Of a stretch of 16,498 nt of DNA, positions 7,732 to 14,778 are shown in pieces (the stretch's first letter is position 1; every line of letters starts with the position of its first letter). The translations under genes were made by a program, and so were the position numbers. The notes beneath the pieces are model-generated. The model did not search any database, was not told the DNA's origin, and saw only the letters and a list, made by a program, of their open reading frames with translations. Source of the DNA: Bacteroidaceae bacterium (GTDB taxonomy: Bacteria; Bacteroidota; Bacteroidia; Bacteroidales; Bacteroidaceae); NCBI GenBank assembly GCA_017557475.1, contig JAFYYO010000368.1, forward strand, positions 1-16,498. Direction: 5' to 3'.

Positions 7732-9063
7732 TTAACGAATAAGTTCAACTTTCTTTTCAGGTGTTAGGTGAATGAACTGCACGAAGTTATTGGAGAAGCT
7801 CAGGTTCGTTTGAGTGGAGCCGCGCTGGAAATGGAACCAGTTTTGATAGGGTTCTTGGCGAAGGCTTCCTTGCATCTGATCGAAGGTGTCGCCAAGGCTG
7901 CTGATACCAGCGAGGAAATAGCAACCGAGGTCGAAGCCAAGAGCTGCATAGCGAGGATTATTGGTCTTCACGATATAAGCTCGGAAGTTCCTTGCATAGG
8001 AACGCTCGAAACGCTTTATTCTATCGTCCAATACATTATAATAATATGGGCTGATGATGTAGGAGTCGAAAGCAAAGAGGTCTTCGAGAAGTCGCTCTGT
8101 TTCGTCCTGCCAATCGGCATAGCCAAGCAACGACAGCCGATATTGCGGATGCTTTTGGCGGAAAGTTTTGAGGTGGGCAAGAAGAACGTCGAGCGACGGG
8201 ATGCTGCTGTCATCGAGCAGAATCATGTTTTCTCGGAACTGGTTGAAGGCGGACTCATAAGCGAAATCATCACCTTCGAGGGCAAGGGTTCTGGGCGTTA
8301 TCGAACGCTGGGTCAAGGAGGCTACAAGCGTTTCGCTGAGAATCTTCCCCTTACTATCCTCCTTGCCACTCTTGACGATAACGTAGTTCTTGTCGGAATA
8401 GAACTTCATCAACTTCTCGACCGCCGCTTCGAAGAGAATCGTACTGGGAGCCGTAGCATTATAGACGAGGGGATAGTCCAGAGGTTGCCCGCTCCAGAAA
8501 GGCAGGACAAGGCGCGTTCCCTGCTCTTTGCAAGCTTCGGCAACGGCTGTTATCTGAGAAGCTTCTTTCGGTCCGAAGAGGATATCCAGCTCGCTAAACT
8601 GAGAGAGCAAAGGTTCTACCTGCGAAGCTGAAGAGCCACAATCCCAAGCATGAATGTCGAGATTGACGCCAGCCTTTCGAACACTGTCGGCAGCCATCAA
8701 CAAGCCTCGATAGAACTCCAACATGTTCTTGTCGCTAAGAGGGAGCAAGACGCCGACCTTCAAATCGGGAATAGCAGTACGGATAACTGGCACGGGCTTT
8801 GCGGGCTCTTCTGTTACAGTCACATCTTGGGAAGGCAAAGCCTTTCGAGGAAGAATCAGCAAAGTGCCTTTCTTAAGCTTTTTTGTGACGACATCAGGAT
8901 TTGCGGCTTGAAGGTCGAGAACGGAGATGCCATGACTGGCTGCAATGCTCTCCCACGTCTCGCCCTTGACGACGGAATGCATGTCCTCGAGCGTCGAAAG
9001 TATGCCTTGACCGAATAAAAGCATCGGCCAAAGACAATAAAGGAGTGTCAAAATACGTTTCAT
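7732..9063 (-). CDS. LysM domain plus type-1 periplasmic-binding-fold protein
   Basis: A 443-residue exported protein from ATG at 9063. Signal peptide about 1-18 (MKRILTLLYCLWPMLLFG before Q). One LysM domain follows (about 29-72: HSVVKGETWESIAASHGISV ... KKGTLLILP), which should bind peptidoglycan. After a proline-rich linker (about 75-98) comes a periplasmic-binding-protein type-1 fold (about 100-430), starting LKVGVLLPLSDKNMLEFYRG, with ILFGPKEAS and LVLPFWSG typical of its first lobe. Similar proteins in this phylum are often labelled amino-acid ABC substrate-binding proteins. With no permease nearby and a LysM anchor, a cell-wall sensor or LpoA-like role is an alternative, which is inference only. 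It is divergent from the type IX cargo gene and upstream of the small barrel gene. Confidence 0.88.
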   Translation of the reverse strand: MKRILTLLYCLWPMLLFGQGILSTLEDMHSVVKGETWESIAASHGISVLDLQAANPDVVTKKLKKGTLLILPRKALPSQDVTVTEEPAKPVPVIRTAIPDLKVGVLLPLSDKNMLEFYRGLLMAADSVRKAGVNLDIHAWDCGSSASQVEPLLSQFSELDILFGPKEASQITAVAEACKEQGTRLVLPFWSGQPLDYPLVYNATAPSTILFEAAVEKLMKFYSDKNYVIVKSGKEDSKGKILSETLVASLTQRSITPRTLALEGDDFAYESAFNQFRENMILLDDSSIPSLDVLLAHLKTFRQKHPQYRLSLLGYADWQDETERLLEDLFAFDSYIISPYYYNVLDDRIKRFERSYARNFRAYIVKTNNPRYAALGFDLGCYFLAGISSLGDTFDQMQGSLRQEPYQNWFHFQRGSTQTNLSFSNNFVQFIHLTPEKKVELIR

Positions 9064-9068
9064 CTATG

Positions 9069-9076
9069 CAAAGGTA
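9069..9076 (-). promoter_or_regulatory. -7 promoter element for the LysM gene
   Basis: On the minus strand TACCTTTG matches TAnnTTTG. Only five bases separate it from the ATG at 9063, so the transcript would start at or next to the start codon. No TTG is seen 19-21 bases upstream, where the heptamer array lies. Confidence 0.5.
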
Positions 9077-9080
9077 CAAA

Positions 9081-9108
9081 ATAATTCATAATTCATAGTT
9101 CATAGTTC
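9081..9108. repeat. heptamer tandem repeat (ATAATTC/ATAGTTC), four units, between divergent genes
   Basis: Plus-strand units are ATAATTC, ATAATTC, ATAGTTC, ATAGTTC. On the other strand this is ATGAATT/ATGAACT, sharing the TGAA core of the other heptamer arrays. It fills the space between the two outward-facing -7 elements at 9069-9076 and 9121-9128. Confidence 0.85.
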
Positions 9109-9120
9109 GCAGTTTTTTTG

Positions 9121-9128
9121 TACTTTTG
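9121..9128 (+). promoter_or_regulatory. -7 promoter element for the type IX cargo gene
   Basis: TACTTTTG matches TAnnTTTG. A TTC 19 bases upstream (9099-9101) is the only -33 candidate. The transcript would start near 9134, too close to the ATG at 9137 but 12 bases before the ATG at 9146, which supports the second ATG as the start. Confidence 0.55.
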
Positions 9129-9145
9129 CACAAATAATGTACAAG

Positions 9146-9892
9146 ATGAAGCGCATTTTATTTCTTTTGCTTGCTTTTTTGCCTATCTTGACATGGGCAC
9201 AAGAAGTAGTAATACCAACTGTTGACCCTCTTGGCACATACTACAGAATCAATGAAGATGGTGAGGAGGAAACAGGCGACGTAAACGGACAGACAATGAA
9301 TGCTCCTTTTCGTGTCGACTTTACTGCCAACCCTACTATTCCCGAAGGCTACAAGAGTCAGGTTTGGTACGAATGGTCGATGTGGAAATCAGATGAGCCA
9401 AATAACATCTTGCTTCGTCGCAATGACGAAACTTTCGAATACGATTTCAGCGAAAGCGGCAGTTATGTTGTACGGCTTCGTGCCATCTTCTATGGAGAGG
9501 AAGGCGTGGAGGATTACGAGTTCCCGCAGGAAGGAGAGGATGCAAAGTACATCACATTTTCAATAAGCGAGAGCAAACTTGAGTTTCCCAACGGCTTCTC
9601 TCCAAATGATGATGACTACAACCCGGAGCTCAAGCCAAAAGACGGCTTCAAAGGCATCGTAAAGTTCCATGCCGTCGTCTTCAATCGTTGGGGCAAGAAG
9701 CTTTATTCGTGGGACGACGTAAATGGCAGCTGGGACGGAAAAGTGAATGGAAAGGTTGTTAAGGACGGCGTCTATTTCCTTCATGTTTCCGCTAAAGGCA
9801 GCGATGGAATCGACTACAACATCAAGAAAGCCATCAACGTCATTTCCGGTTACAACAATGGCGAAAACGAAGGCGGCAGCGGCGAAGAGTGA
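9146..9892 (+). CDS. exported protein with PKD-like domain and gliding-motility-type C-terminal (T9SS type B) domain
   Basis: A 248-residue protein. ATG 9146 gives a clean signal peptide (MKRILFLLLAFLPILTWA, cut before Q), and ATG 9137 would add MYK. The middle part (about 50-140) looks like a PKD-type beta sandwich: APFRVDFTANPTIPEG ... WYEWSMW ... TFEYDFSESGSYVVRLRAIF. The end matches the gliding motility-associated C-terminal domain: FPNGFSPNDDDYNPEL, IVKFHAVVFNRWGKKLY, WDGKVNGKVVKDGVYFLHV, NIKKAINVI. Such domains direct export by the type IX secretion system and surface attachment. Unusually, about 15 Gly/Asn/Glu-rich residues (SGYNNGENEGGSGEE) follow it, and this tail overlaps the uvrA start by 35 bases in another frame. 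The cargo function is unknown, since the passenger part is small with no enzyme motif seen. Confidence 0.87.
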   Translation: MKRILFLLLAFLPILTWAQEVVIPTVDPLGTYYRINEDGEEETGDVNGQTMNAPFRVDFTANPTIPEGYKSQVWYEWSMWKSDEPNNILLRRNDETFEYDFSESGSYVVRLRAIFYGEEGVEDYEFPQEGEDAKYITFSISESKLEFPNGFSPNDDDYNPELKPKDGFKGIVKFHAVVFNRWGKKLYSWDDVNGSWDGKVNGKVVKDGVYFLHVSAKGSDGIDYNIKKAINVISGYNNGENEGGSGEE

Positions 9893-12662
9893 ACAGAAGA
9901 TTTGCGTCGAAGGTGCTCGCGTCCACAATCTCAAGAACGTGGATGTCGAGATTCCGCGCAATAGCCTTACCGTCTTTACCGGATTAAGTGGTAGTGGCAA
10001 GTCTTCTTTAGCTTTCGATACCATTTATGCCGAAGGTCAGCGTCGCTACATCGAAACCTTCAGCGCCTATGCCCGCAACTTTCTTGGCAACATGGAAAGA
10101 CCTGATGTTGATAAAATTACAGGCCTTAGTCCCGTTATCAGCATCGAACAAAAGACGACCAACAAGAACCCAAGAAGCACGGTTGGCACGACGACCGAGA
10201 TTTATGACTTCCTTCGCTTGCTTTATGCTCGAACAGCCGAGGCTTATTCCTACGTTAGCGGAGAAAAGATGGTGCGCTATACGGAAGAGCAAATCATCGG
10301 TTTGCTCCTGAGCGAATACCTCGGGAAACGCATCATCCTGCTTGCTCCACTCGTTAAGAACCGCAAGGGACATTACAAGGAACTCTTCGAAACCATTCGT
10401 CGCAAAGGTTATCTTTATGCCCGAATCGATGGCGAGATGCAGGAAATAGTGCCGGAGATGAAACTCGACCGCTATCGGAATCATAGCATCGAGGTTGTTA
10501 TAGACCGCCTTCAAGTGCAGGATAAAGACGACAAACGGCTTGTTCAAAGCGTTGCGATTGCCATGAAACAGGGCGAAGGAGAGATGCTCGTTTGCGAAAT
10601 GGACACCAATGAGGTCCGTCATTACAGCAAGCATCTGATGTGCCCAACCAGCGGAATCTCCTATCGTGACCCAGCTCCTCACGACTTCTCATTCAATAGT
10701 CCGCAAGGCGCTTGCCCGCGTTGTAAAGGCTTGGGCTTCGTTCATATTATCGACCGAAACAAAGTCATCCCCGACCCTACCCTTTCGCTCAAGGACGGAG
10801 GCTTCGCTCCTCTTGGCAAAGCAAAGCAGGCCATGATTTTCTGGCAAGTGGAAACCGTTCTGGAACAATATGGATGCTCGATTGACACACCGCTTGGCGA
10901 GGTCCCAGATGAAGCTATCGACGAGATTCTGGAGGGCAGTCCTGAGCGCCTTCGCATTCCTGCCGATAAGTCGAAGACCACGAATGATGTCTATACAGAA
11001 TTCGGCGGATTGGTCAAGTACATTGAGCAGATGAGGGATGCCGACGTGGGAGTTGCTGCTCAAAGATGGGCAGAACAGTTCAGCGGCATTTGCGAATGTC
11101 CTGAATGTAAAGGCCAGCGATTGAGAAAAGAGTCGCTTCATTTTCTTCTCGACGGCAAGAATATCGCCGAAGTTTCAACCCTTGAACTCGATCAGCTCTA
11201 CGAATGGCTCGAAGGTTTGGACAAAAGAATCAGCAAGCGCCAACAGGCTATTGCCGCAGAGATTACTAAAGAGATCAAGACCAGATTGAAGTTCCTGCTC
11301 GATGTCGGGCTTGATTACCTTTCCCTTTCGCGTCCTTCGATGAGCCTTTCGGGAGGCGAGAGTCAGCGTATTCGCCTTGCCACGCAGATTGGCAGTCAGC
11401 TCGTGGGCGTCCTTTACATTCTCGACGAACCCAGCATCGGCCTTCATCAGCGCGATAACATCAAGCTTATCAATTCGCTAAAAGCACTTCGCGACGCTGG
11501 CAACACGATAATCGTTGTGGAGCACGACCGCGAAATGATGGAGAATGCCGACTATATCGTCGATATCGGTCCTTTGGCTGGCCGTCGAGGCGGAGAAGTC
11601 GTCTTCCAAGGAACCTACAAGGAAATGCTGAAGAAGGACACGCTTACGAGCAAATATTTGAAGAACGAATTGACGATTGACCCTCCTTCCGAATACAGGA
11701 AAGGAAGCGGACTTTCGTTGACGATTAGAGGAGCAAACGGCCACAACCTCAAGAATATCGACGTAGAGATACCGCTTGGCAAGCTCATTTGCATAACGGG
11801 AGTGAGTGGAAGCGGCAAGAGTTCGCTCATCAGCGAAACGCTCTACCCCATCCTCAGCAAGCATTTCTACCGCTCCCTCGCAGAGCCTCTGCCCTATCGC
11901 TCCATCGAAGGACTGGAGAATATCGACAAGGTCATCAACGTCGACCAAACTCCTCTTGGTCGGACACCTCGTTCAAATCCAGCCACTTATACAGACGTTT
12001 TTACCGATATTCGCAAGCTTTTCGTCGAACTGCCCGAGGCTCGCATCCGAGGTTACAAGCCAGGTCGATTCTCGTTCAACGTGAAAGGCGGCCGATGCGA
12101 AACTTGCGGAGGCAACGGCTATCGCACTATCGAGATGAACTTCCTGCCCGATGTCTTTGTGCCTTGCGAGGAATGCAGAGGGAAGCGTTACAACAGGGAG
12201 ACGCTCGAGGTGCGTTTCAGAGGCAAGAGTATCGCGGATGTTCTCGATATGACCATCAATCAGGCCGTCGAGTTCTTTCAGAATCAGCCCACAATACTTA
12301 ATAAGATAAAGGTCTTGCAGGAAGTCGGGTTGGGCTACATCAAGCTTGGCCAGCCCAGCAACACCCTTTCCGGAGGTGAGAGTCAGCGAGTTAAGCTTGC
12401 CGCAGAACTTGCCCGCAAAGACACAGGTCGCACGCTTTACATCCTCGACGAGCCTACTACGGGACTGCATTTCGAAGATATTCGCGTCCTGCTCGAAGTG
12501 CTCCACAAACTCGTGAACAAGGGCAACACCATCATCGTCATAGAGCACAACCCCGATATCATCCGCTCTGCCGACTGGATAATCGAGATGGGACCAGGCG
12601 GCGGACATCGTGGCGGAGAGATACTTTACTGCGGCGTTCCGAAGGAATCGCTTCTTGCCTGA
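9858..12662 (+). CDS. uvrA: excinuclease ABC subunit A
   Basis: A 934-residue damage-recognition ATPase of nucleotide excision repair, working as a dimer with UvrB. ATG 9858 (MAKTKAAAAK, then KICVEGARVHNLKNV) is chosen; an open extension to 9747 lies wholly inside the previous gene. First ATPase: Walker A GLSGSGKSS (42-50), signature LSGGESQR (497-504), Walker B YILDEP (520-525). Second ATPase: Walker A GVSGSGKSS (648-656), signature LSGGESQR (837-844), Walker B YILDEP (861-866). The C-terminal zinc finger is complete (C747, C750, C770, C773). The first zinc module reads CPTSG at 262-266 and CPRC at 286-289, so one of the four usual cysteines is Ser265. CECPEC (412-417) is the usual insertion. 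The gene overlaps the upstream gene by 35 bases. A 22-base palindromic array begins 25 bases after its stop. Confidence 0.97.
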   Translation: MAKTKAAAAKSEQKICVEGARVHNLKNVDVEIPRNSLTVFTGLSGSGKSSLAFDTIYAEGQRRYIETFSAYARNFLGNMERPDVDKITGLSPVISIEQKTTNKNPRSTVGTTTEIYDFLRLLYARTAEAYSYVSGEKMVRYTEEQIIGLLLSEYLGKRIILLAPLVKNRKGHYKELFETIRRKGYLYARIDGEMQEIVPEMKLDRYRNHSIEVVIDRLQVQDKDDKRLVQSVAIAMKQGEGEMLVCEMDTNEVRHYSKHLMCPTSGISYRDPAPHDFSFNSPQGACPRCKGLGFVHIIDRNKVIPDPTLSLKDGGFAPLGKAKQAMIFWQVETVLEQYGCSIDTPLGEVPDEAIDEILEGSPERLRIPADKSKTTNDVYTEFGGLVKYIEQMRDADVGVAAQRWAEQFSGICECPECKGQRLRKESLHFLLDGKNIAEVSTLELDQLYEWLEGLDKRISKRQQAIAAEITKEIKTRLKFLLDVGLDYLSLSRPSMSLSGGESQRIRLATQIGSQLVGVLYILDEPSIGLHQRDNIKLINSLKALRDAGNTIIVVEHDREMMENADYIVDIGPLAGRRGGEVVFQGTYKEMLKKDTLTSKYLKNELTIDPPSEYRKGSGLSLTIRGANGHNLKNIDVEIPLGKLICITGVSGSGKSSLISETLYPILSKHFYRSLAEPLPYRSIEGLENIDKVINVDQTPLGRTPRSNPATYTDVFTDIRKLFVELPEARIRGYKPGRFSFNVKGGRCETCGGNGYRTIEMNFLPDVFVPCEECRGKRYNRETLEVRFRGKSIADVLDMTINQAVEFFQNQPTILNKIKVLQEVGLGYIKLGQPSNTLSGGESQRVKLAAELARKDTGRTLYILDEPTTGLHFEDIRVLLEVLHKLVNKGNTIIVIEHNPDIIRSADWIIEMGPGGGHRGGEILYCGVPKESLLA

Positions 12663-12686
12663 AATAGGCAAATACATCGAGATTAC

Positions 12687-12840
12687 AAACTAGGCTGGGC
12701 TAGTTTGGCAACTAGGCACGTTATGATGGCAATCATTACACGTTATGATGGCAAACATAACACGTTATGATTGCAAATGACACACGTTATGATTGCAAAT
12801 GACACACGTTATGATTGCAAACAATACACGTGTAATTCGC
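12687..12840. repeat. 22-base-period palindromic tandem array 2 (seven units)
   Basis: Units begin at 12687, 12709, 12731, 12753, 12775, 12797 and 12819, each exactly 22 bases. The units at 12775 and 12797 are identical. The main type begins AAAC or AAAT, has the core ACACGTTATG and ends ATTGC. The unit at 12753 has clear arms CATAA-CACG-TTATG. The first unit is of the array-1 type (CTAG arms around GCTGGG). The second is a hybrid with an array-1 left half (ACTAGG) and an array-2 right half (CACGTTATG). The last has the palindrome TACACGTGTA. Confidence 0.92.
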
Positions 12841-12875
12841 CAACAACACTGCAAGCATGATTTCTTTTAACGTTT

Positions 12876-12907
12876 TTTGGAAGTTATCTGAATATTTCGT
12901 AACTTCG
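12876..12907 (+). promoter_or_regulatory. promoter of the Na/phosphate symporter gene
   Basis: TTTG (12876-12879) is followed after exactly 20 bases by TAACTTCG (12900-12907), one mismatch from TAnnTTTG. The start would fall near 12913, leaving a leader of about 138 bases before the ATG at 13051. Confidence 0.6.
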
Positions 12908-12962
12908 CACCGAAAATAGTCGTCATTACGACAACCCTCTTCGTCATCAACCACATTCCACA

Positions 12963-12995
12963 ATGAAATGGCTAATGATAAGCGGAGAATCGTAA
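12963..12995 (+). other. possible leader ORF of 10 codons
   Basis: ATG at 12963 opens a ten-residue frame (MKWLMISGES) ending in TAA at 12993-12995, inside the inferred leader of the symporter gene. There is no Shine-Dalgarno before it. It may be chance, and is listed because the leader is long. Confidence 0.15.
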
Positions 12996-13050
12996 ATAGA
13001 GAAACGGCCAACGAAACAGTAAAACCTAAATCGTCAAATAGCAAATAACT

Positions 13051-14754
13051 ATGTCATTACTTGTTATCTTTAAGCTTCTGGGCTCTCTGGCATTGCTCAT
13101 GTTCGGTATGAAATCGATGAGCGAGGCTCTGCAGAAAATGGCTGGCCCGCAGTTGCGCCATGTGCTTGGCGCTATGACCACAAACCGGTTCACCGGTGCA
13201 CTGACTGGTATGTTTGTAACGGCTGCCGTGCAAAGCTCTACTGCCACAACTTTGATGACTGTTTCGTTCGTAAACGCAGGTCTGCTCACGCTCGTTCAGG
13301 CCATCTCAGTCATCATGGGTGCGCATATTGGCACAACGTTGACGGCTTGGATTATGTCGCTTGGAATGGGCTTCAACATCACGGATTTCGTTTATCCGGC
13401 TTTCTTCTTGGGCATTATCCTTATATATATGAAGAAGCGCCGCATCGTTGGCGACTTCCTTTTTGGCGTAGCCTTCCTCTTCTTAGGCTTAGGCACGCTG
13501 AAAGAGACCGGCTTCTCGCTCGTCGATGACCCAGCTTCGAAGGAAGCTATCAGTGCTTTCTTTGCCGAATACAGCAGCGGAGGCTTCTTCGTCAATCTGC
13601 TCTTCCTGCTCATGGGTACTGTCCTGACGCTTTGCGTTCAAAGCTCTGCAGCCATCATGGCCATCACGATGATGCTCTGCTCGACAGGCGTTTTGCACAT
13701 AGATCAAGGCGTGATGCTCGTCTTGGGTGAAAATATCGGAACCACCATCACATCGAATATCGTTGCTCTTAGCGCTAATACACAGGCAAGAAGAGCAGCC
13801 TTTGCGCACTTGACGACCAATGTACTGGGCGTTTGCTGGGTGCTCATCCTGCTGAAACCCTTCTTTGCGATGGTCTGCCATCTCTCTGGTTTCGACCCGT
13901 CGATGACGCCTGATGCTCCCGATTTCGCCATCAAGGCAAGTGTGGCTCTTGCCACTTTCCACTCTGCCTTCAATATAAGCAACACGGCTCTGCTCATCTG
14001 GTTCGTTCCGCAGATTGAGAAGTTCGTCTGCTGGGCCATCAAGCCTAAGAGCCAGGAGGACGAAGATTTCCGTCTGCACTTCATTACCGCAGGCATCATG
14101 AAGACGCCTGAGCTCTCTGTGCTGGAGGCTCATAAGGAGATTTCGTCGTTCAGCGTTCGCATCCAACGCATGTTCGGAATGGTTCAGGACCTGCTTACGG
14201 AAAAAGACCAGAACAAGTTCAGCAAGCTCCTCAGTCGCATCGAGAAGTACGAGAACATCGCTGATAACATGGAAATAAGCATTGCGGAATACCTCGACCA
14301 AGTGAGCGACGCTCATCTAAGCGATGAGACGAAGGCCAAGATACGTGCCATGCTTCGCGAAATCTCTGAGGTTGAGAGCATCGGCGACTCGTGCTATCAC
14401 ATGGCTCAAACCATCAACTCGAAGGTTCAGGGCAAGAAGGAGCACTTCACCGAAGAGCAGTACAAGAACCTGCATGCCATGATGGGTCTCACCGACCAAG
14501 CCCTCACGCAAATGAACCAGCTGATGAGCGGCCGCAAGGACTACTTCGACGTTTACAAATGCTACAATATCGAGACCGAGATAAACAACTATCGCGATCA
14601 GCTGAAGTCGCAAAACATCATCGATATCAACAATCACAAGTACACCTACGGCATTGGTACCATCTACATGGACCTCATCAATGCTTGCGAAAAGCTTGGT
14701 GATTATGTGGTTAACGTCGTTGAAGCTCGAACCGGCACTAAGATGCATTCGTGA
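13051..14754 (+). CDS. Na/Pi cotransporter family protein with C-terminal PhoU-like domain
   Basis: A 567-residue inner-membrane protein. The N-terminal half (about 1-330) holds the two inverted NptA-type repeats: QSSTATT (61-67) with GAHIGTTLT (90-98), and QSSAAIM (197-203) with GENIGTTIT (226-234), separated by hydrophobic helices. These QSS and G-x-N/H-IGTT motifs form the sodium/phosphate site in the SLC34/NptA family. The rest (about 350-560) is helical and charged, PhoU-like (SFSVRIQRMFGMVQDLL, ENIADNMEISIAEYLD, CEKLGDYVVNVVEAR). The family is predicted to move phosphate with sodium, and the PhoU part suggests control by phosphate state. Length is normal. It has its own promoter and a long leader, and ends 13 bases from the convergent GH25 gene. 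Confidence 0.93.
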   Translation: MSLLVIFKLLGSLALLMFGMKSMSEALQKMAGPQLRHVLGAMTTNRFTGALTGMFVTAAVQSSTATTLMTVSFVNAGLLTLVQAISVIMGAHIGTTLTAWIMSLGMGFNITDFVYPAFFLGIILIYMKKRRIVGDFLFGVAFLFLGLGTLKETGFSLVDDPASKEAISAFFAEYSSGGFFVNLLFLLMGTVLTLCVQSSAAIMAITMMLCSTGVLHIDQGVMLVLGENIGTTITSNIVALSANTQARRAAFAHLTTNVLGVCWVLILLKPFFAMVCHLSGFDPSMTPDAPDFAIKASVALATFHSAFNISNTALLIWFVPQIEKFVCWAIKPKSQEDEDFRLHFITAGIMKTPELSVLEAHKEISSFSVRIQRMFGMVQDLLTEKDQNKFSKLLSRIEKYENIADNMEISIAEYLDQVSDAHLSDETKAKIRAMLREISEVESIGDSCYHMAQTINSKVQGKKEHFTEEQYKNLHAMMGLTDQALTQMNQLMSGRKDYFDVYKCYNIETEINNYRDQLKSQNIIDINNHKYTYGIGTIYMDLINACEKLGDYVVNVVEARTGTKMHS

Positions 14755-14755
14755 A

Positions 14756-14778
14756 AATCGCAGCAAGTCACTGCGGTT
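14756..14778. terminator. weak stem-loop between convergent genes
   Basis: AATCGCAG and CTGCGGTT can pair (one G-T) around a 7-base loop, in the 13-base gap between the symporter and GH25 stops and overlapping the end of GH25. There is no clear T run on either side, so terminator function is uncertain. Confidence 0.3.

Larger units (their letters stand above)
12841..13050. other. promoter-and-leader region before the Na/phosphate symporter gene
   Basis: After the array the sequence loses the 22-base register. It then carries a promoter (12876-12907) and a leader of about 138 bases that is A-rich. A tiny open frame lies at 12963-12995. No known riboswitch fold or rho-independent terminator is recognised, and the minus-strand open frame across it shows no coding character. 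Confidence 0.6.

Noticed and set aside
7768..8631. Plus-strand open frame of 287 codons opposite the LysM gene
   Set aside because: No signal peptide, domain or promoter of its own; the minus strand has clear LysM and binding-fold motifs.
9747..9857. Upstream extension of uvrA to 9747
   Set aside because: The added 37 residues lie wholly within the coding sequence of the type IX cargo gene in another frame and do not resemble UvrA.
12687..12840. The 22-base array as a CRISPR array
   Set aside because: Units are contiguous with no unique spacers, units are shorter than usual CRISPR repeats, and no cas genes are nearby.
12913..13050. A known riboswitch in the symporter leader
   Set aside because: No conserved core of any class I could recognise by eye; only an A-rich leader and a tiny ORF.
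13489..14316. Minus-strand open frame of 275 codons opposite the symporter gene
   Set aside because: Polar, charged mirror of a hydrophobic gene, without recognisable motifs.
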